Source of the DNA: Macrothele yani
Lineage: Eukaryota; Arthropoda; Arachnida; Araneae; Macrothelidae
Direction of reading: 5' to 3'
Assembly (NCBI GenBank): GCA_039090855.1
Contig: CM077013.1
Coordinates: 139,645,240 to 139,709,239, forward strand
DNA: 64,000 nt
Shown: piece by piece, positions 20,623-31,526 of the stretch
Numbering within the stretch: position 1 is the first letter of the stretch
How the letters are laid out: the number at the start of each line of letters is the position of its first letter
Made by a program: the position numbers and the translations under genes
The notes under the pieces: generated by a model
What the model saw: the letters and a program-made list of their open reading frames with translations, nothing else
Databases searched by the model: none
Told to the model about the DNA's origin: nothing

Positions 20623-20893
20623 GGAAAATAGTTCCCTTCCTTCCTGGAACCGTTCGGGATGAATTAGCAGTGATGGAAGTCAATAAACACCATTGAAAAG
20701 GAAATTTCGTATTTAAAGGTTACTATTGTGGCGTAATACAGGTGCGCTCAGTTCTGATTGAGCCGTCAGTTTGGAACGTAGGACTACGAATTGCAGATTG
20801 GAGAGTTGAAATGAGCTAGTCGAGTACGGTTTCAAAGCGTTCATTTAATTTGTTATAGCCAACACACGTCTAATGACATGAAAAGTAGATTAT

Positions 20894-21110
20894 GCCGCCC
20901 CGGTGGCCCAGTGGTCTAAGCGATGGCCTCTGATCATTCGTCCGAACGGGGTCCGGGTTCGAATCCCGATGAGGCATTGATGTTGTGTATGTCTTACGGC
21001 ACTGGCTCTCTCCCTTCCCTGGAACCAGTGACCCTAAATTAGGGACGGGCGACTGCTTATAGCCCATTGAGTTGCTTACGGTGGTCGTTTAACCTCTAAT
21101 CAAAAAAAAA
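20894..21110 (+). mobile_element. SINE-A copy 11
   Basis: Complete plus-strand copy with target duplication aaaagtagatta (20881-20892) / aaaagtagctta (21111-21122). A box tggcccagtgg at about 20904-20914. Confidence 0.92.
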
Positions 21111-21315
21111 AAAAGTAGCTTACATACTTTTTACAAAAAATGCTGGATACATTACAAACACAAAGCGCAAATTACCAAACATGGTGATACGCAAATTACC
21201 AAACATGGTACTCTGTCTTTTTGGGCTTCTTACATTTCTTATCACTAGCTCTTACCTCTCGCTTTGATTTTCTCCACTTTTACTTGCGCTCATTCTTCGA
21301 ATTCCGCGGCATTGT

Positions 21316-21640
21316 CGGAAATGTCAACCTGTTCAAACAAAAACAATTTTTAAAATTTTTAGTTTAAACCACTGCGATATGGTCTTTATTTATTTGAATA
21401 GATCTCGTCGAGAGCTTAAAAACGATACCACTCAGAGTCGTTTTGCACTCACGGTTGTTCAGATAAACCGCGATATTGTCAAAACTGTTGACCAGTTCAC
21501 AAGAAATTTTTTTTTAAATGTTCAGTTCAAACCACTGAGTAATATTCTTCGTATATTTGAATACATCTCGTCGAGAGCTTTAAGGCGATACCACGCACAG
21601 TCGTGTTGCTCTCGCGGTTGCCGAGATAGACAGTCAAACG
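21316..21640. repeat. Diverged tandem duplication, about 163-bp period
   Basis: gtttaaaccactg (21362) recurs as gttcaaaccactg (21525), followed in both by atttgaata.atctcgtcga, gagctt and cgatacca. Partial outer units are visible. Function unknown. Confidence 0.7.
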
Positions 21641-23486
21641 CGGCGGTACACCCAGAATATTGCATCATCTCCCTCGTGCACAGGGGGGCGAGAGGAGCGT
21701 CGCGCTCACGATGTATTGCACAGTACGCGAATTGGACTCCGTGCTGTTTACGAATATACTAGCACGATTAGTGCGCGGCACGTATTTTTAACTCTATAAT
21801 GATTTCAATTCAGACCTATTTTTGTAACAGGTGGTAGGCCGTAAGTCGCTCCTTACTATCCGTGGAGTTAGACGTACTCCTACGTCCAAAAAAGAATGGA
21901 TTTAAAAAAATCCACTTTTGTGTTTATTTATTTTATGACAGCACGGCAAATGCAAGGGACGGTTAGTGCATGCTCCACCTCAAAGCCACAAATCATTTGT
22001 ATGGTGTCCCAAATACACGTTCTAGCTACAGAAAGAATCGAAATGATGTTGAAACGTGAGAGTTCGACACATGAAACTGACAACAGTCAGTCTGCACGAA
22101 GTTCATTATCACATCGAAGTACTTATGTCACGTTTAATGGCAAACAATATTATGCAACTTTGACAATAATACTGTTACATCACGCACTACATAATTAATT
22201 CGCTTTTCCATTCCTGAACGAGCGATCTTTCGCATACCTAATGCCAATTCACTAACACACAATGTGCATCGATGTGGAACCATTGCAAACTAGGCCAATT
22301 CACTTCGGTGTCGTATTAAGATACGACTTGAGTCAGATTGTTTTCATACATGAAGGAAAATTTCATAAAACACTTGCAGCTCCTTTAATAATATAAATAA
22401 GGTTGAACGCATTAGACGATGTTTTGTAATCGAATTTGCCAATGGCTTTATATTAAATGGTGCTCACCAGATTGCGTGACGATTAACAATAAAATTTGCG
22501 AAACAGTCTTCCTTCATAAACGAACGCATTTCACGGAAATTGGAATGCACAGTGCAATTTAAAGTTATCATTAAATGATAGAAACTACGTAGAATATTAA
22601 GTATGGGGATAAATTTACCCAAATAATCCAAAGTTTTAAAAAGGATCTGAATATAAATATTTTTTTTAATTTACGTTTCGAAATACTCGGTTATACGTCT
22701 TTCAGTTATACTTTTATTCGGAATTCTGCTCACTAGTCCCGATATTTTACTGTTAATTATATCGCTTTTTCAATGCAGTAATTCATTTGTACGTGTTTTG
22801 CAATTACATGTTAAAATTTGTATTTCAGATTATCGAAAACAAACTGTTATTTGACTTTCTTTAGATGTATCCCGGTATGCTGCGTTCCTTTTCAGTGCAA
22901 CCAAAGTTGAACTTTGATCTGTCAGAGAGCCGTATGTTAGGTACTCACTATCGGTTTGGATGAAAAATTGGTTTATTGTTTCGTTCCTCCCACACATATG
23001 CACGTAAATTTGTGACTCTACTGTTTCGTGGAGTAATGAAATGAAATCCTAGATGTGATATCGATATCCAACATTCTGGTTTCAAATCGATGCATCCGAT
23101 ATCCTTAAGAAGAAAATCTCATGCGTCGAATATTGAAGCACTGATCTCAGATTTTTAGTTGTGAGGATTTCAAATAATTTTTATAATCAGGATTTTTATA
23201 GACAGTTACATTTTTATAGACTACGACGCGGCTCGAAAACTTCTCTTTCCACAGTTGTTGAAACAGAAGTTTCATATTCACAGGCTTTAGGATTTTTGCA
23301 ATGCAATAAAATATGTTATAATTTGTTACGCTTTTCTCTTTCCTTCGTAGCCAATTCGACTTTTAATAAATCATCATTGAGGACTATCTTATACTTTTTC
23401 AAAACATAAATTTTACAAGAGTATTTATTATTTTGAATTTTTTTGTACTTCCTTTTTTACATGTCAACGTTTTTAAGGTCAACATC
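21641..23486. other. Unassigned 1.8-kb AT-rich stretch
   Basis: No recognisable coding domain, RNA gene or repeat. Open frames at 21896-22198 and 23161-23409 lack any family signature I can name. Confidence 0.5.
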
Positions 23487-23916
23487 TTGTGACGTACTAC
23501 AAAAGTAAAGCGCATGTCCAGACGACAAATTCACAGCGATAAAATCCGTCCGTGTAGCTTAGTTGGGAGAACAACTTACTCCGGAGTGAGGGGGGGCGCG
23601 GACAAATTTTGCTTCCACATTGTAGCCCGAACGTAAAAATGGATCTACTGGCCGCTGAGTTCTTCAAAAATGGGTGATGTTCATTTCACACATCGTCTGG
23701 AATTAATTACAAATAAAATTTTTCATTGGAATTAATTAAAAATTTCCATTTCGCTTCAAATAAAGAAAAAAAATAAGAGGAAGAAGATGTGACGTACTAC
23801 AGAGGTAAAGCACGGGTCAAGACGACAAATCTGCAGCGATGTATTCCGTCCGTGTAGCTCAGTTGGGAGACCAACTTACACCGGAGTGAAGGAGCGCTGA
23901 CAAACTGTGAATTTTA
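23487..23916 (+). mobile_element. Miniature LTR-type element (TRIM), copy C3
   Basis: Two direct repeats of about 133 bp (about 23488-23620 and 23785-23916) both begin tgtgacgtactac and share a gacgacaaat block and the 18-nt block attccgtccgtgtagct (first copy aatccgtccgtgtagctt). After the first is a primer-site-like tgtagcccgaac (23621-23632); directly before the second is the purine tract aaataagaggaaga (23771-23784). CATC flanks both sides (23483-23486 and 23917-23920). The tRNA-like part lacks the T arm but keeps pairing acceptor halves GTCCGTG and CGCGGAC. A diverged relative of 29761 and 52362. Confidence 0.65.
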
Positions 23917-23920
23917 CATC

Positions 23921-25060
23921 CTAGAAAATTGTATAACCTAGGTTTCACTGTAAATTCTGTCCAAGAGAATAATTAAAAATATCATTTTTAAACACCTAAG
24001 GAATGCATTACAGATGAAGCATTTATTTTATTTGTTTCAGGGTAGGAACTTTACAAGCATCTGCGGCAACGCCGGTCCATAATGTAGGACCAACAGTTTC
24101 ATGGAAAGCGCCAAAGTGACGTAGACCAACAACACAATAATAATTTACACAGGGAATCGTACCATTGGTCAGGTTCGTCTTCGCCTAAATTAGGGATGCA
24201 GACAGCATCTCAATAACGGCGCACATGAGTGCATTTAAACTTGTGAATAAGAAAAAGAAGATGATACTGAATTTTTGGGTATAATGAACATTTCTTTTGA
24301 CAAAAATCTCAAATTTGGTACTCTAAAGGTGCTTCAGTAATTTTTAAACTGCAAAGCTGGTATTTTAGAAAAGAAAATAAGTCGAATTTTACAACCCTCT
24401 GTAGCGACGCAACCTTGCATCGGAAGCTGTGCGAAATGCATGGAAAATTATGGTGGTGTAGAAAAAAAATACGTAAATCCCAATTCTAGAAATGAAATAT
24501 TTAGAAGCGTAAATACACAGGGGCAGATACAATTATGTTGTTAAGTATTCTGTCTCCTTCTTACACTCAGGGAAGTTGAATACCTCAAAGACGAAAATTC
24601 CATCTATAAAGTTGTTTGGTGAATTAATGCAGCCAGCTCGCCACTCCGCTGTTTCATACTGGGACAAGGGAGTGCCTCCGGGGCCGACTTCAGAGGGAAC
24701 CACCTACGCATTCGCATCCCCAAACACAGGGAGTCTGCGAAAAACCCCGGAAAAACCGCAGACCAGAATGCCAACAGGACCAGAATTCTAACACTCGTCG
24801 GAAACGTCCCGTCTCCTAGACAGAGCACAACAACTTAACTAACTGCGCCATGCCGGTGCTGTATTAAATTAATAAAACAACGGAATTCAAAAATCAGAAA
24901 GCAAGCGATATATTAATATTATTAATGTCAATATTAGCTGGTGTTAAATGTATCTCAGTAACAACCCGTAGAAAAGCAAATATACAGTAGAAAAGAAAAT
25001 CAAAATTTACGCCACTTGAAGCGACAGTTTTGCAACAAAACGGCTAGAAACAGAAAAGGG
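23921..25060. other. Unassigned sequence
   Basis: About 1.1 kb with no supported gene. A stretch around 24620-24850 is GC-richer than its surroundings and may be another old repeat, but I could not match it to anything in the window. Confidence 0.45.
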
Positions 25061-25069
25061 AAAATTATG

Positions 25070-25276
25070 TTGACGCTAATAGAAATCGGATGCAAAATAT
25101 ATTTGTACTACCGCGAATGCAAGATGCCTTGATTCATAAATTCTGGAAATGATACTCTGCAACTTACTTTTGCTTTCCGTCAATGGGACTGTGTCATGAG
25201 CGTACACCAATACGCAAATATTCCTAGACAAATCGTTACTCCCCATTTTAGCATCATGCATGAATGCATCCATGAA
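25070..25276 (-). pseudogene. LINE reverse transcriptase fragment, downstream half
   Basis: Reads MDAFMHDAKMGSNDLSRNI, CVLVYAHDTVPLTESKSKLQ, SIISRIY. The catalytic YADD box appears as YAHD (second-to-last Asp lost). It continues the RT on the other side of the Tc1 at 25277-26500. Confidence 0.75.
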
Positions 25277-26500
25277 TACACTGAAGAGCAATTGAATTAG
25301 AGACAGCTGGCGTTATGCAAATGTGGCGTTGTGGGCGGTCCTGTAAATGGAAACGACATGACGTATGCAGCGATCCGACAATATAAGGAGTGATGCAACG
25401 GGAATCAGTAAGAGTCGGAAGCAGTATGGGCAAGACAAAGGATCTAAGCGCATTTGATCGTGGGCAAGTTGTCGGAGCCCGACGAATGGGTCACTTCATC
25501 TCGGAAGTCGTGCAGGCACTGGTTTTTTCATGAGCCACTGTGTCACGGGTGCACCGTGAGTACATCAAATCCGGTAAACCACCCCTGCAAGTGCCAAAAG
25601 CCGTGGACAACAGCTTGTGGATGAGTGGGGTCATCGTCGGTTAGCTCGCATTGTAACAGCGGATAGAAGGGCCACAGTGCAAGAAATCACTCGGCAATTT
25701 AACGTTGGTGCACAAAACCATGTAAGCAGTTACACCATCCAGAACCATCTCCTCGTAGTGGGTTAAAGAAGTCATCGTCCCACGAGGGTACCGCTGCTGA
25801 CGGCACATCAGAGGGTGCAAAGATTAGCATGGGCGCTGGAACATCGCCACTGGACCCTAGACATGTGGGAAAATGTTGCCTGGACTGATGAGTCGAGATT
25901 CACCTTGGTTCATGCTGATGGCAGGATACGAGTACGGCGCAAACCACATGAAGTGATGGATCCTTCTTGTCAGCAGGGTACTCTTCAAGCTGGTGGGTGT
26001 GGTATGTCCTTCTGGGGACTGTTTACGTGGTCTGAAATGGGACCTCTGGAACGTGTGACATCGTCCTTCACAGGTCAACGTTACCGGGATATCCTGGACG
26101 ACCATTTGCTCCCGTTTGTGAGTCTTCAACATCCCACTGGCGACCTCATCCTGCAACAAGACAATGCACCGTGCCATCGCTCCCGAATTGTATCCGAATA
26201 GTTGGATGAACACTCCACCGACGTGACTTCGCTTCCTTGGCCAACTAGGTCACCTGACCTCAATCCCATCAAGCACAACTGGGATGCCATCCAGAGAGAT
26301 GTTCGAGGCTCTGATCCCCCCTCCATCAAATCTTCGTGAACTGTGGCAACTTGTTCAGGGGCCGTGGATCCGTACGGCTTCCCATCGCTTCCGATGTCTT
26401 GTCGAGTCCATGCCGAGACGAATCGCCGCCGTCATCAGGGCGAAAGGTGGTGCTACACGTTACTAGACAGGTATCTCTAATTCAATTGTTCTTCAGTGTA
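25277..26500 (+). mobile_element. Tc1-like element, family T1 copy 1
   Basis: 1224 bp. Ends acactgaagagcaattgaat and mirror attcaattgttcttcagtgt, with TA at 25277-25278 and 26499-26500. Inserted in a minus-strand LINE RT. The second copy is at 49276-50488. Confidence 0.92.
25436..26466 (+). pseudogene. Tc1 transposase T1-1
   Basis: Starts MGKTKDLSAFDRGQVVGARR, with stops and frame breaks in the second DNA-binding segment. A clean frame from 25815 holds VAWTDESRFTLVHADGRIRV (first Asp) and ILQQDNAPCHRSR (second Asp). The third block is RSPDLNPIKHNWD, with Lys where Glu is expected. C-terminus IRAKGGATRY. Full Tc1 length (about 340 residues) but inactive. Confidence 0.9.
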
Positions 26501-26504
26501 TATA

Positions 26505-26995
26505 TTGAATAGCCGTGGTGACATTATATATAAAACTTTGCCTGACACCTTCACCAATAGCAAGCCATTTCGTAACTACACATTCACTTGTACACACGCT
26601 ATGTTGCCAGCATTCGTAGCTTTTGCACTTTTAAGCTAATTTTCAACTATACCATAATTATTCAAGACCTTCCACAAAACTGCCCTCTTAACTCGGTCAT
26701 AAGCACTTTGTACATTAGACATCTTCTCTGATATCGTACCGTATCAGTAATGAACTTACCAAACACTTTCCCTGGCACATTCAATAGGCTGATACCAGGA
26801 TAGTTCTTGCATTCAGTCTGATCACCTGTCTTTTTTTTTCTTGTTCATGGAGAAAATTATAGCATTCCTCTAATCCTGAGAGATATCTCCTAACTCCCAG
26901 AGCACCTGGCAAATTAGAGTCAAACAATCAATTTGCAGTAATATTTCATCATATCAGTTTCCAGCTCATATTTATTAATCATAGACACTGACTTT
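26505..26995 (-). pseudogene. LINE reverse transcriptase fragment, upstream half
   Basis: Minus-strand reading, with frame breaks: MNKKKKTGDQTECKNY, PGISLLNVPGKVFGKFI (RT block with NYxGISLL), DRVKRAVLWKVLNNYGIVEN (block FDRVxRxxLW), and SPRLFNIY just before the Tc1 insertion. Block order matches non-LTR RTs of the RTE/CR1-Jockey type. The finger segment between the first two blocks is deleted. Confidence 0.75.
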
Positions 26996-27055
26996 TAGTT
27001 AAAAGACAGAGGCTTCGTATAACTCAAAAAAGCATGGAGAGATGCATGCTTTTTC

Positions 27056-27117
27056 TTTTTTTTTTAATTGCAGGTTTAACGACCACCATGAGCAACTCAA
27101 TGGGCTATAAGCAGTCG
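27056..27117 (-). mobile_element. SINE-A copy 12, truncated
   Basis: Only the 3' end remains (tttaattgcaggtttaacga, ccaccatgagcaactcaatg, ggctataagcagtcgc), cut at a (GTCT)n tract. Confidence 0.85.
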
Positions 27118-27127
27118 CGTATTTGCT

Positions 27128-27172
27128 ACAGCTTTGTCCGTCTGTCTGCCTGTCTGTCTGTGTGTCTGCCTT
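27128..27172. repeat. (GTCT)n-type microsatellite
   Basis: tccgtctgtctgcctgtctg and further imperfect units, similar to the gtccgtccgtctgt tract of family R heads. Confidence 0.8.
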
Positions 27173-27185
27173 TCCGCACAATAAC

Positions 27186-27560
27186 TCGCGTAAAAATGGT
27201 TCGATTTAGATAAAATTGTAGTATGTGGTGGGGGACAGCCTGGGAAGGAACTCTATTGAAAACGAACGAAATGGGGCCAAAGGTCAGGACACAGCAGCGA
27301 GATGTATTCCATCGCCTTTATGTCTCCTAACTTACGTAAAAATGCTTCGATTGCGACAAACGTTTACCATGTTGTTCCGGAAGTATATTGAACCGGTTCT
27401 GTTGAATATCATTGAAATGGGGTCAAAGGCCAGGGTACAGGAGCGAGATTAATTCCACATCCATTCTCCACACAACTTGACAAAAAATGCTTCTATTGCG
27501 ACAAAACTTTAGTATGTTGTTCCGGAGGTATACTGAACGAATCAATAGTCAGGGTAGGGA
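27186..27560 (+). repeat. Three tandem ~145-bp units
   Basis: Units begin near 27189, 27336 and 27479 with gtaaaaatggttcgattt / gtaaaaatgcttcgatt / aaaaaatgcttctatt. They share tatgttgttccgga.gtata and gaaatggggtcaaagg.cag. The short head tract and modular structure resemble family R, but the sequence differs. Confidence 0.7.
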
Positions 27561-27673
27561 GGAGGTTTTGTCTGCGAGCGATTTATGATATGTTGGACAG
27601 CGTATCATAATCAGTGCATTGCATGATTTTACTAACTTGTTTCTATCTTTCATGGTTACACCAAGCATGCGTC

Positions 27674-27894
27674 GCCGCCCCGGTGGCGCAGCGGTCTAAG
27701 CGATGGCCTCTGATCATTCGTCCGAACGGGGTCCGGGTTCGAATCCCGGTGAGGCATGGATGTTGTGTTTGTCTTACGGCGCTGGCTCTCTCCCTTCCCT
27801 GGAACCAGTGACATTAAATTAGGGACGGGTGACTGCTTATAGCCCATTGAGTTGCTCACGGTGGTCGTTAAACCTCCAATCAAAAAAAAAAAAA
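27674..27894 (+). mobile_element. SINE-A copy 13
   Basis: A good representative of the family: A box tggcgcagcgg, B box gggttcgaatcccgg, gaggcatggatgttgtgttt, the cttccctggaacc / gtgac core and an A13 tail. A decayed tRNA-like piece (agaagccagcgcatcagacc) follows at about 27940-27960. Confidence 0.93.
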
Positions 27895-28078
27895 ATCACC
27901 CATTCCTCCTGCAGGACTTGACCCATCTAAGGTGAATGAACAGAAGCCAGCGCATCAGACCATTCGGACACGAGAACGGAATGTTTCCGTTTACTTTTCC
28001 TTATCCAGTCAGGTACCTTTCAGTCTTTGCAGCTCTTGTAGGACGCAACCTCTCAGTCTTTTTAACAGTTGTTAAGAA

Positions 28079-28109
28079 TACAGTCCGACGTAAATGGTTC
28101 GTCGGACTG
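28079..28109. repeat. Perfect 11-bp-stem hairpin
   Basis: acagtccgacg and cgtcggactgt pair perfectly around a 9-nt loop (taaatggtt). No poly-T terminator or other context was identified. Confidence 0.8.
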
Positions 28110-28129
28110 TCGCCGAATCCAAACTAGCT

Positions 28130-28630
28130 CATAAAATTGGAAGAGTGAAAAGCGTGACTCATGACTCCAAAGAATAGCTTTTCAGTCTCCCACAGTCCAG
28201 GAACGACGGAAGACACACCACTTCAAACGGAACTTCGCATTCACGGCAGTGATGTGCCGCTTCTCTAATATAACAACCCACACTTTGCAACTCTCTGTGG
28301 ATAGTTATGGTATTCACGGAGCCATTACAAGCATTTCCTACTTCAGCAGCGCAGCAGAGGAAGAACGGGATTTCTAAACATTTCTTAGCATGTCTCTTCT
28401 GTAATGCTCCGTCGGTTTGTGAGGCCTTCCCGAATGATTGTTTCTTTTTTTTTGTTTTTTTTTTGCTGAAGTTGCAGCGTTCTGCTTCCATCCTTTCGCA
28501 TCACTTAGAGTCGATTTTGGTATCTTTAATTTAGCTGCAATGCTCCATATGGAAACGTTTCCGAAATGACATCCTATGACCAGCCAATGCTGGAACTCGG
28601 ACAGTTCGCATCTACGCTGTATATCCATTT
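28130..28630 (-). pseudogene. Tc1-like transposase N-terminal half
   Basis: Minus strand: MDIQRRCELSEFQHWLVIGC, then IWSIAAKLKIPKSTLSD (first helix-turn-helix), RNNHSGRPHKPTEHYRRDML (GRPxxLTERDRR-type linker), TITIHRELQSVGCYIREAA, and the first catalytic block as AILWSHESRFSLFQ (Asp to His). The chain stops there. Frame breaks surround a poly-T tract at 28444-28464. Confidence 0.8.
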
Positions 28631-29760
28631 CAAAGTTTCTGATAACACGACAGAACATCTCAGCTTTTTATACGTACATCCCTACTCACAGCGCACCTTC
28701 CTGTGCAACAACTTAGGCTAATATTTGGTAGTGTCCGAATAGCTTTGATAATACATTGAAGTGCCAAACGTCATGGGATACATACCTGGTATCGTGTAGG
28801 ACCACCTCTAGCACGGACAAGTACAGCTACTCGACGTGACATCGATTTAACAAGTGGCCAGACGACTTCTGGAGAGACGTTGAGCTATGCCGTCTGAATA
28901 GCCGCCCACAGTTCCCCGGTATTTGTAGGTGCAGGAGTTTGGGTACGAATGGACCTTTCCATCAAGTACCATAAGTGCTACATTGGATTCATGTTGGGCA
29001 AACGTGGTGGCCACATCATTCGTAGAAGCTTCCCAGAATGCTCTTCCAACAAATCTTGGGCAACCGGATGACATGGCGTATTGTCACCCTGGAAATTCCC
29101 ATCGTTGTTGGGGTACAGGAAGTCTACGAAGGGCAGCAAATGATCACCCAGCAGAGCAACAAGGCGATTACCGGTTAATGGTTAATGGCGTGTTTACGAG
29201 GACCAGAGGACCCAAACCCGTGTCACGTAAAGACACTCCACACATGCATGGAACCACCACCAGCTTGCACAGTGCCTGTTGACAGCTTGGGTCCCTGACC
29301 TCATGGGGTCTTCGACACACTCGAACCCTACTATCAGCTTGTAACAACTGGTAGAGTGACTCATCCGACCACGCCACATGTTTCCAATCTTCTAGTGGCC
29401 AATTAACGTATTCACGTGCTCAGGTGAGGCGCTGTGTCCGATACCGTGGTATTAACAAAGACACTCTGGTGGCTCTTCTGCTCCCATACCCCATGGACGC
29501 TAAATTACGTTGCACTGACCTGATGGTTATGTCTCTGGTACCTCCTGTATTGAATTTGGATGTTATTTAAGCCAGTGTCGCTTCTTTATCTCAACGACTA
29601 CAGCCTTGTGACGATTATATATAGATTAAGATAATACAACGTAGTTGTCACAAACGTTTATTTATTTTTATTTTTTTCAAGCCGACCATGGTTTCGTTGG
29701 GTATTGACCTAGCTTCACCAGGACGAATGGCACGTAAATATTCAAATTGTATATGACATC

Positions 29761-30344
29761 TATAACGAAGTAAATTTCTCCGTCATCTTTGTCCACGCCG
29801 GGGCTCTAACCCGGCTCCCCTCATTTCGGAATAAATCGCTCTACTAATTGAGCTACGCGGATGTTCGTTGTCACTGCTATCTGCCTTTATGTCGTGTGCG
29901 TCATGCTGGCAGGTACGTCACATCTCCCCTCCCCCAAAGAGGGCCGGGGGCATGGCCCACGGGTCAGCCGTGACTATGAATCGTCATAGGCAGCCATCCG
30001 CTGAAGCGCGTACTTGAGAACTCCTAGTCAATTTGGTGTGTGGAATGCAACGTCACACACATTTATTTTTCAAAGCGCTGGAGAAGGGATTCTCTTATTT
30101 TTCCTATCTCGCGGTGTAGAAAGAACATCACATCATTGCGAGATTTTGAACGGGCGGGTCATCCGGAAAGTTCGGGTGCCATTATAAAGAAGTTAATTTT
30201 TCCGTCATTTTTGTCCACGCCGGGGCTCGAACACGGGTCCCCTCATTCCGGAATAAATCACTCTACCAATTGAGCTACGCGGACGTTCGTTCTGACTCCT
30301 ATCTGCTTTTATGTCGAGTGTGTCCTGCTGGCAGGCACGTCACA
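29761..30344 (-). mobile_element. Miniature LTR-type element (TRIM), copy C1
   Basis: 584 bp, minus orientation. Two 162-bp direct repeats (29761-29922 and 30183-30344; about 88% identical by eye) start tgtgacg and end cttata. Next to the 5' repeat is primer-site-like TGGCACCCGAAC (complement of 30170-30181). The 3' repeat is preceded by the purine tract ctttgggggaggggaga (complement of 29923-29939). Target duplication CATC (29757-29760 and 30345-30348). Each repeat carries a 72-nt tRNA-like sequence. No open reading frame. Confidence 0.85.
30213..30284 (-). promoter_or_regulatory. 72-nt tRNA-like sequence in TRIM C1 5' LTR
   Basis: On the minus strand GTCCGCG at the 5' side pairs with CGTGGAC at the 3' side (7 pairs, one wobble). 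D arm GCTC..GAGT with A box tagctcaattgg; B-box-like tgttcgagccc. The matching sequence in the other LTR is 29791-29862, also 72 nt. Expected to act as an internal pol III promoter if functional; expression is inferred, not shown. Confidence 0.65.
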
Positions 30345-30346
30345 CA

Positions 30347-30985
30347 TCATAAATGGTGTTTACAGTCACGTGTTTTGGTTAGATGCTTCCACGCGTTTGA
30401 TAGAAATGGCGTGGATGCCATGTCATTAACAAGTTGCGAAGACTTCTGATATATATGGAAAGCTTCCAAAATATCAAGTTTGGAGGCTGAATCTGGCTTG
30501 TCAATAAGTTTTGCTTCTTCAAAGAGAAATCTGTGGTCCCTTTCGTAACAGTGTTTAGCCATCGATGACTTCTTTAGGTCACAATTTCGAATGTACGTCT
30601 TGTGCTCCTTTAATCGAAAACGCAAGGCTGTCTTTGGTCTGTCCTATATACGAAGCGCCACATTCACATGGAATTTGATAAATTACCCACGAGTTTTTGT
30701 CTTCAACACAATCCTTTGATCCTAAAAATCTCATTTTGTTTATGGGTTTAAAAATTACCTTAAAATTACAGGTTTTGAGAAATTTTGTAATTTTGAAGGC
30801 AATGTCACGGGAAAATCGAATAATGGCAAAATTCTCTCGCAATGGGCGCATCACAGGAGTTAATGTGGAGATGGACTTCGGTTTCCGGAATTTTGTCAGA
30901 GCCTTGTCTAAAATGGAAGGGTTGTATCCTCGCTGTACTGCAACACGTTTAAGGAAATAAAGTTATTTTTCCAAACAGTTCTTAT
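30347..30985 (-). pseudogene. Penelope GIY-YIG region, left arm
   Basis: From about 30960: LKRVAVQRGYNPSILDKALT, MRPLRENFAIIRFSRDIAFK, DCVEDKNSWVIYQIPCECGA, SYIGQTKDSLAF (GIY-YIG motif), then after a frameshift at about 30620 MRFRLKEHKTYIRNC, SSMAKHCYERDH and a stop at 30347. It encodes the endonuclease domain that canonical Penelope elements use in target-site cleavage. One frameshift. Confidence 0.85.
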
Positions 30986-30995
30986 TTGAGCATAT

Positions 30996-31526
30996 ATGTA
31001 TTGCGCGATATACGCAACTGTGATGCGCCCATTGCGAGATAATTATGCCATTATTCGATTTTTCCGTGACATTGCCTTCAAATTTACAAAAATTCTCAAA
31101 ACCTTTAATTTTAATGTGATTTTTAAACCCATAAACAAAATGAGATTTTTAGGATCAAAGGACTGTGTTGAAGACAAAAACTTCTGGAGAATTTATCAAA
31201 TTCCATGTGATTGTGGTGCTTCGTACATAGGACAGACCCGTAGAGCCTTGCGTTTTCGATTGAAGGAGCACAAGACCTACATTCGGAACTGTGACCTAAA
31301 GAAGTCATCGATGGCTAAACGCTGTTACGAAAAGGACCACAGATTTCTCTTTGAAGAAGCAAAACTTATTGACAAGCCAGATTCAGCCTCCAAACTTGAT
31401 ATTTTGGAAGCTTTCCATATATATCAGAAGTCTTCGCAACTTGTTAATGACATGGCATCCACGCCATTTCTATCAAACGCGTGGAAGCATCTAACCAAAA
31501 CACGTGACTGTAAACACCATTTATGA
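30996..31526 (+). CDS. Penelope GIY-YIG endonuclease region, right arm
   Basis: An uninterrupted 176-codon frame. CxYxQIPCDCGASYIGQTRR-type block (IYQIPCDCGASYIGQTRRAL), RFRLKEHKTYIRNCDLKKSS, MAKRCYEKDHRFLFEEAKLI, DKPDSASKLDILEAFHIYQK, ending KTRDCKHHL. Motifs: Cys pair before SYIG, the catalytic Arg of RFRLKEH, and conserved His/Glu downstream. The 5' part including the RT domain is missing, so the start Met is not a biological one. Confidence 0.8.
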   Translation: MYCAIYATVMRPLRDNYAIIRFFRDIAFKFTKILKTFNFNVIFKPINKMRFLGSKDCVEDKNFWRIYQIPCDCGASYIGQTRRALRFRLKEHKTYIRNCDLKKSSMAKRCYEKDHRFLFEEAKLIDKPDSASKLDILEAFHIYQKSSQLVNDMASTPFLSNAWKHLTKTRDCKHHL

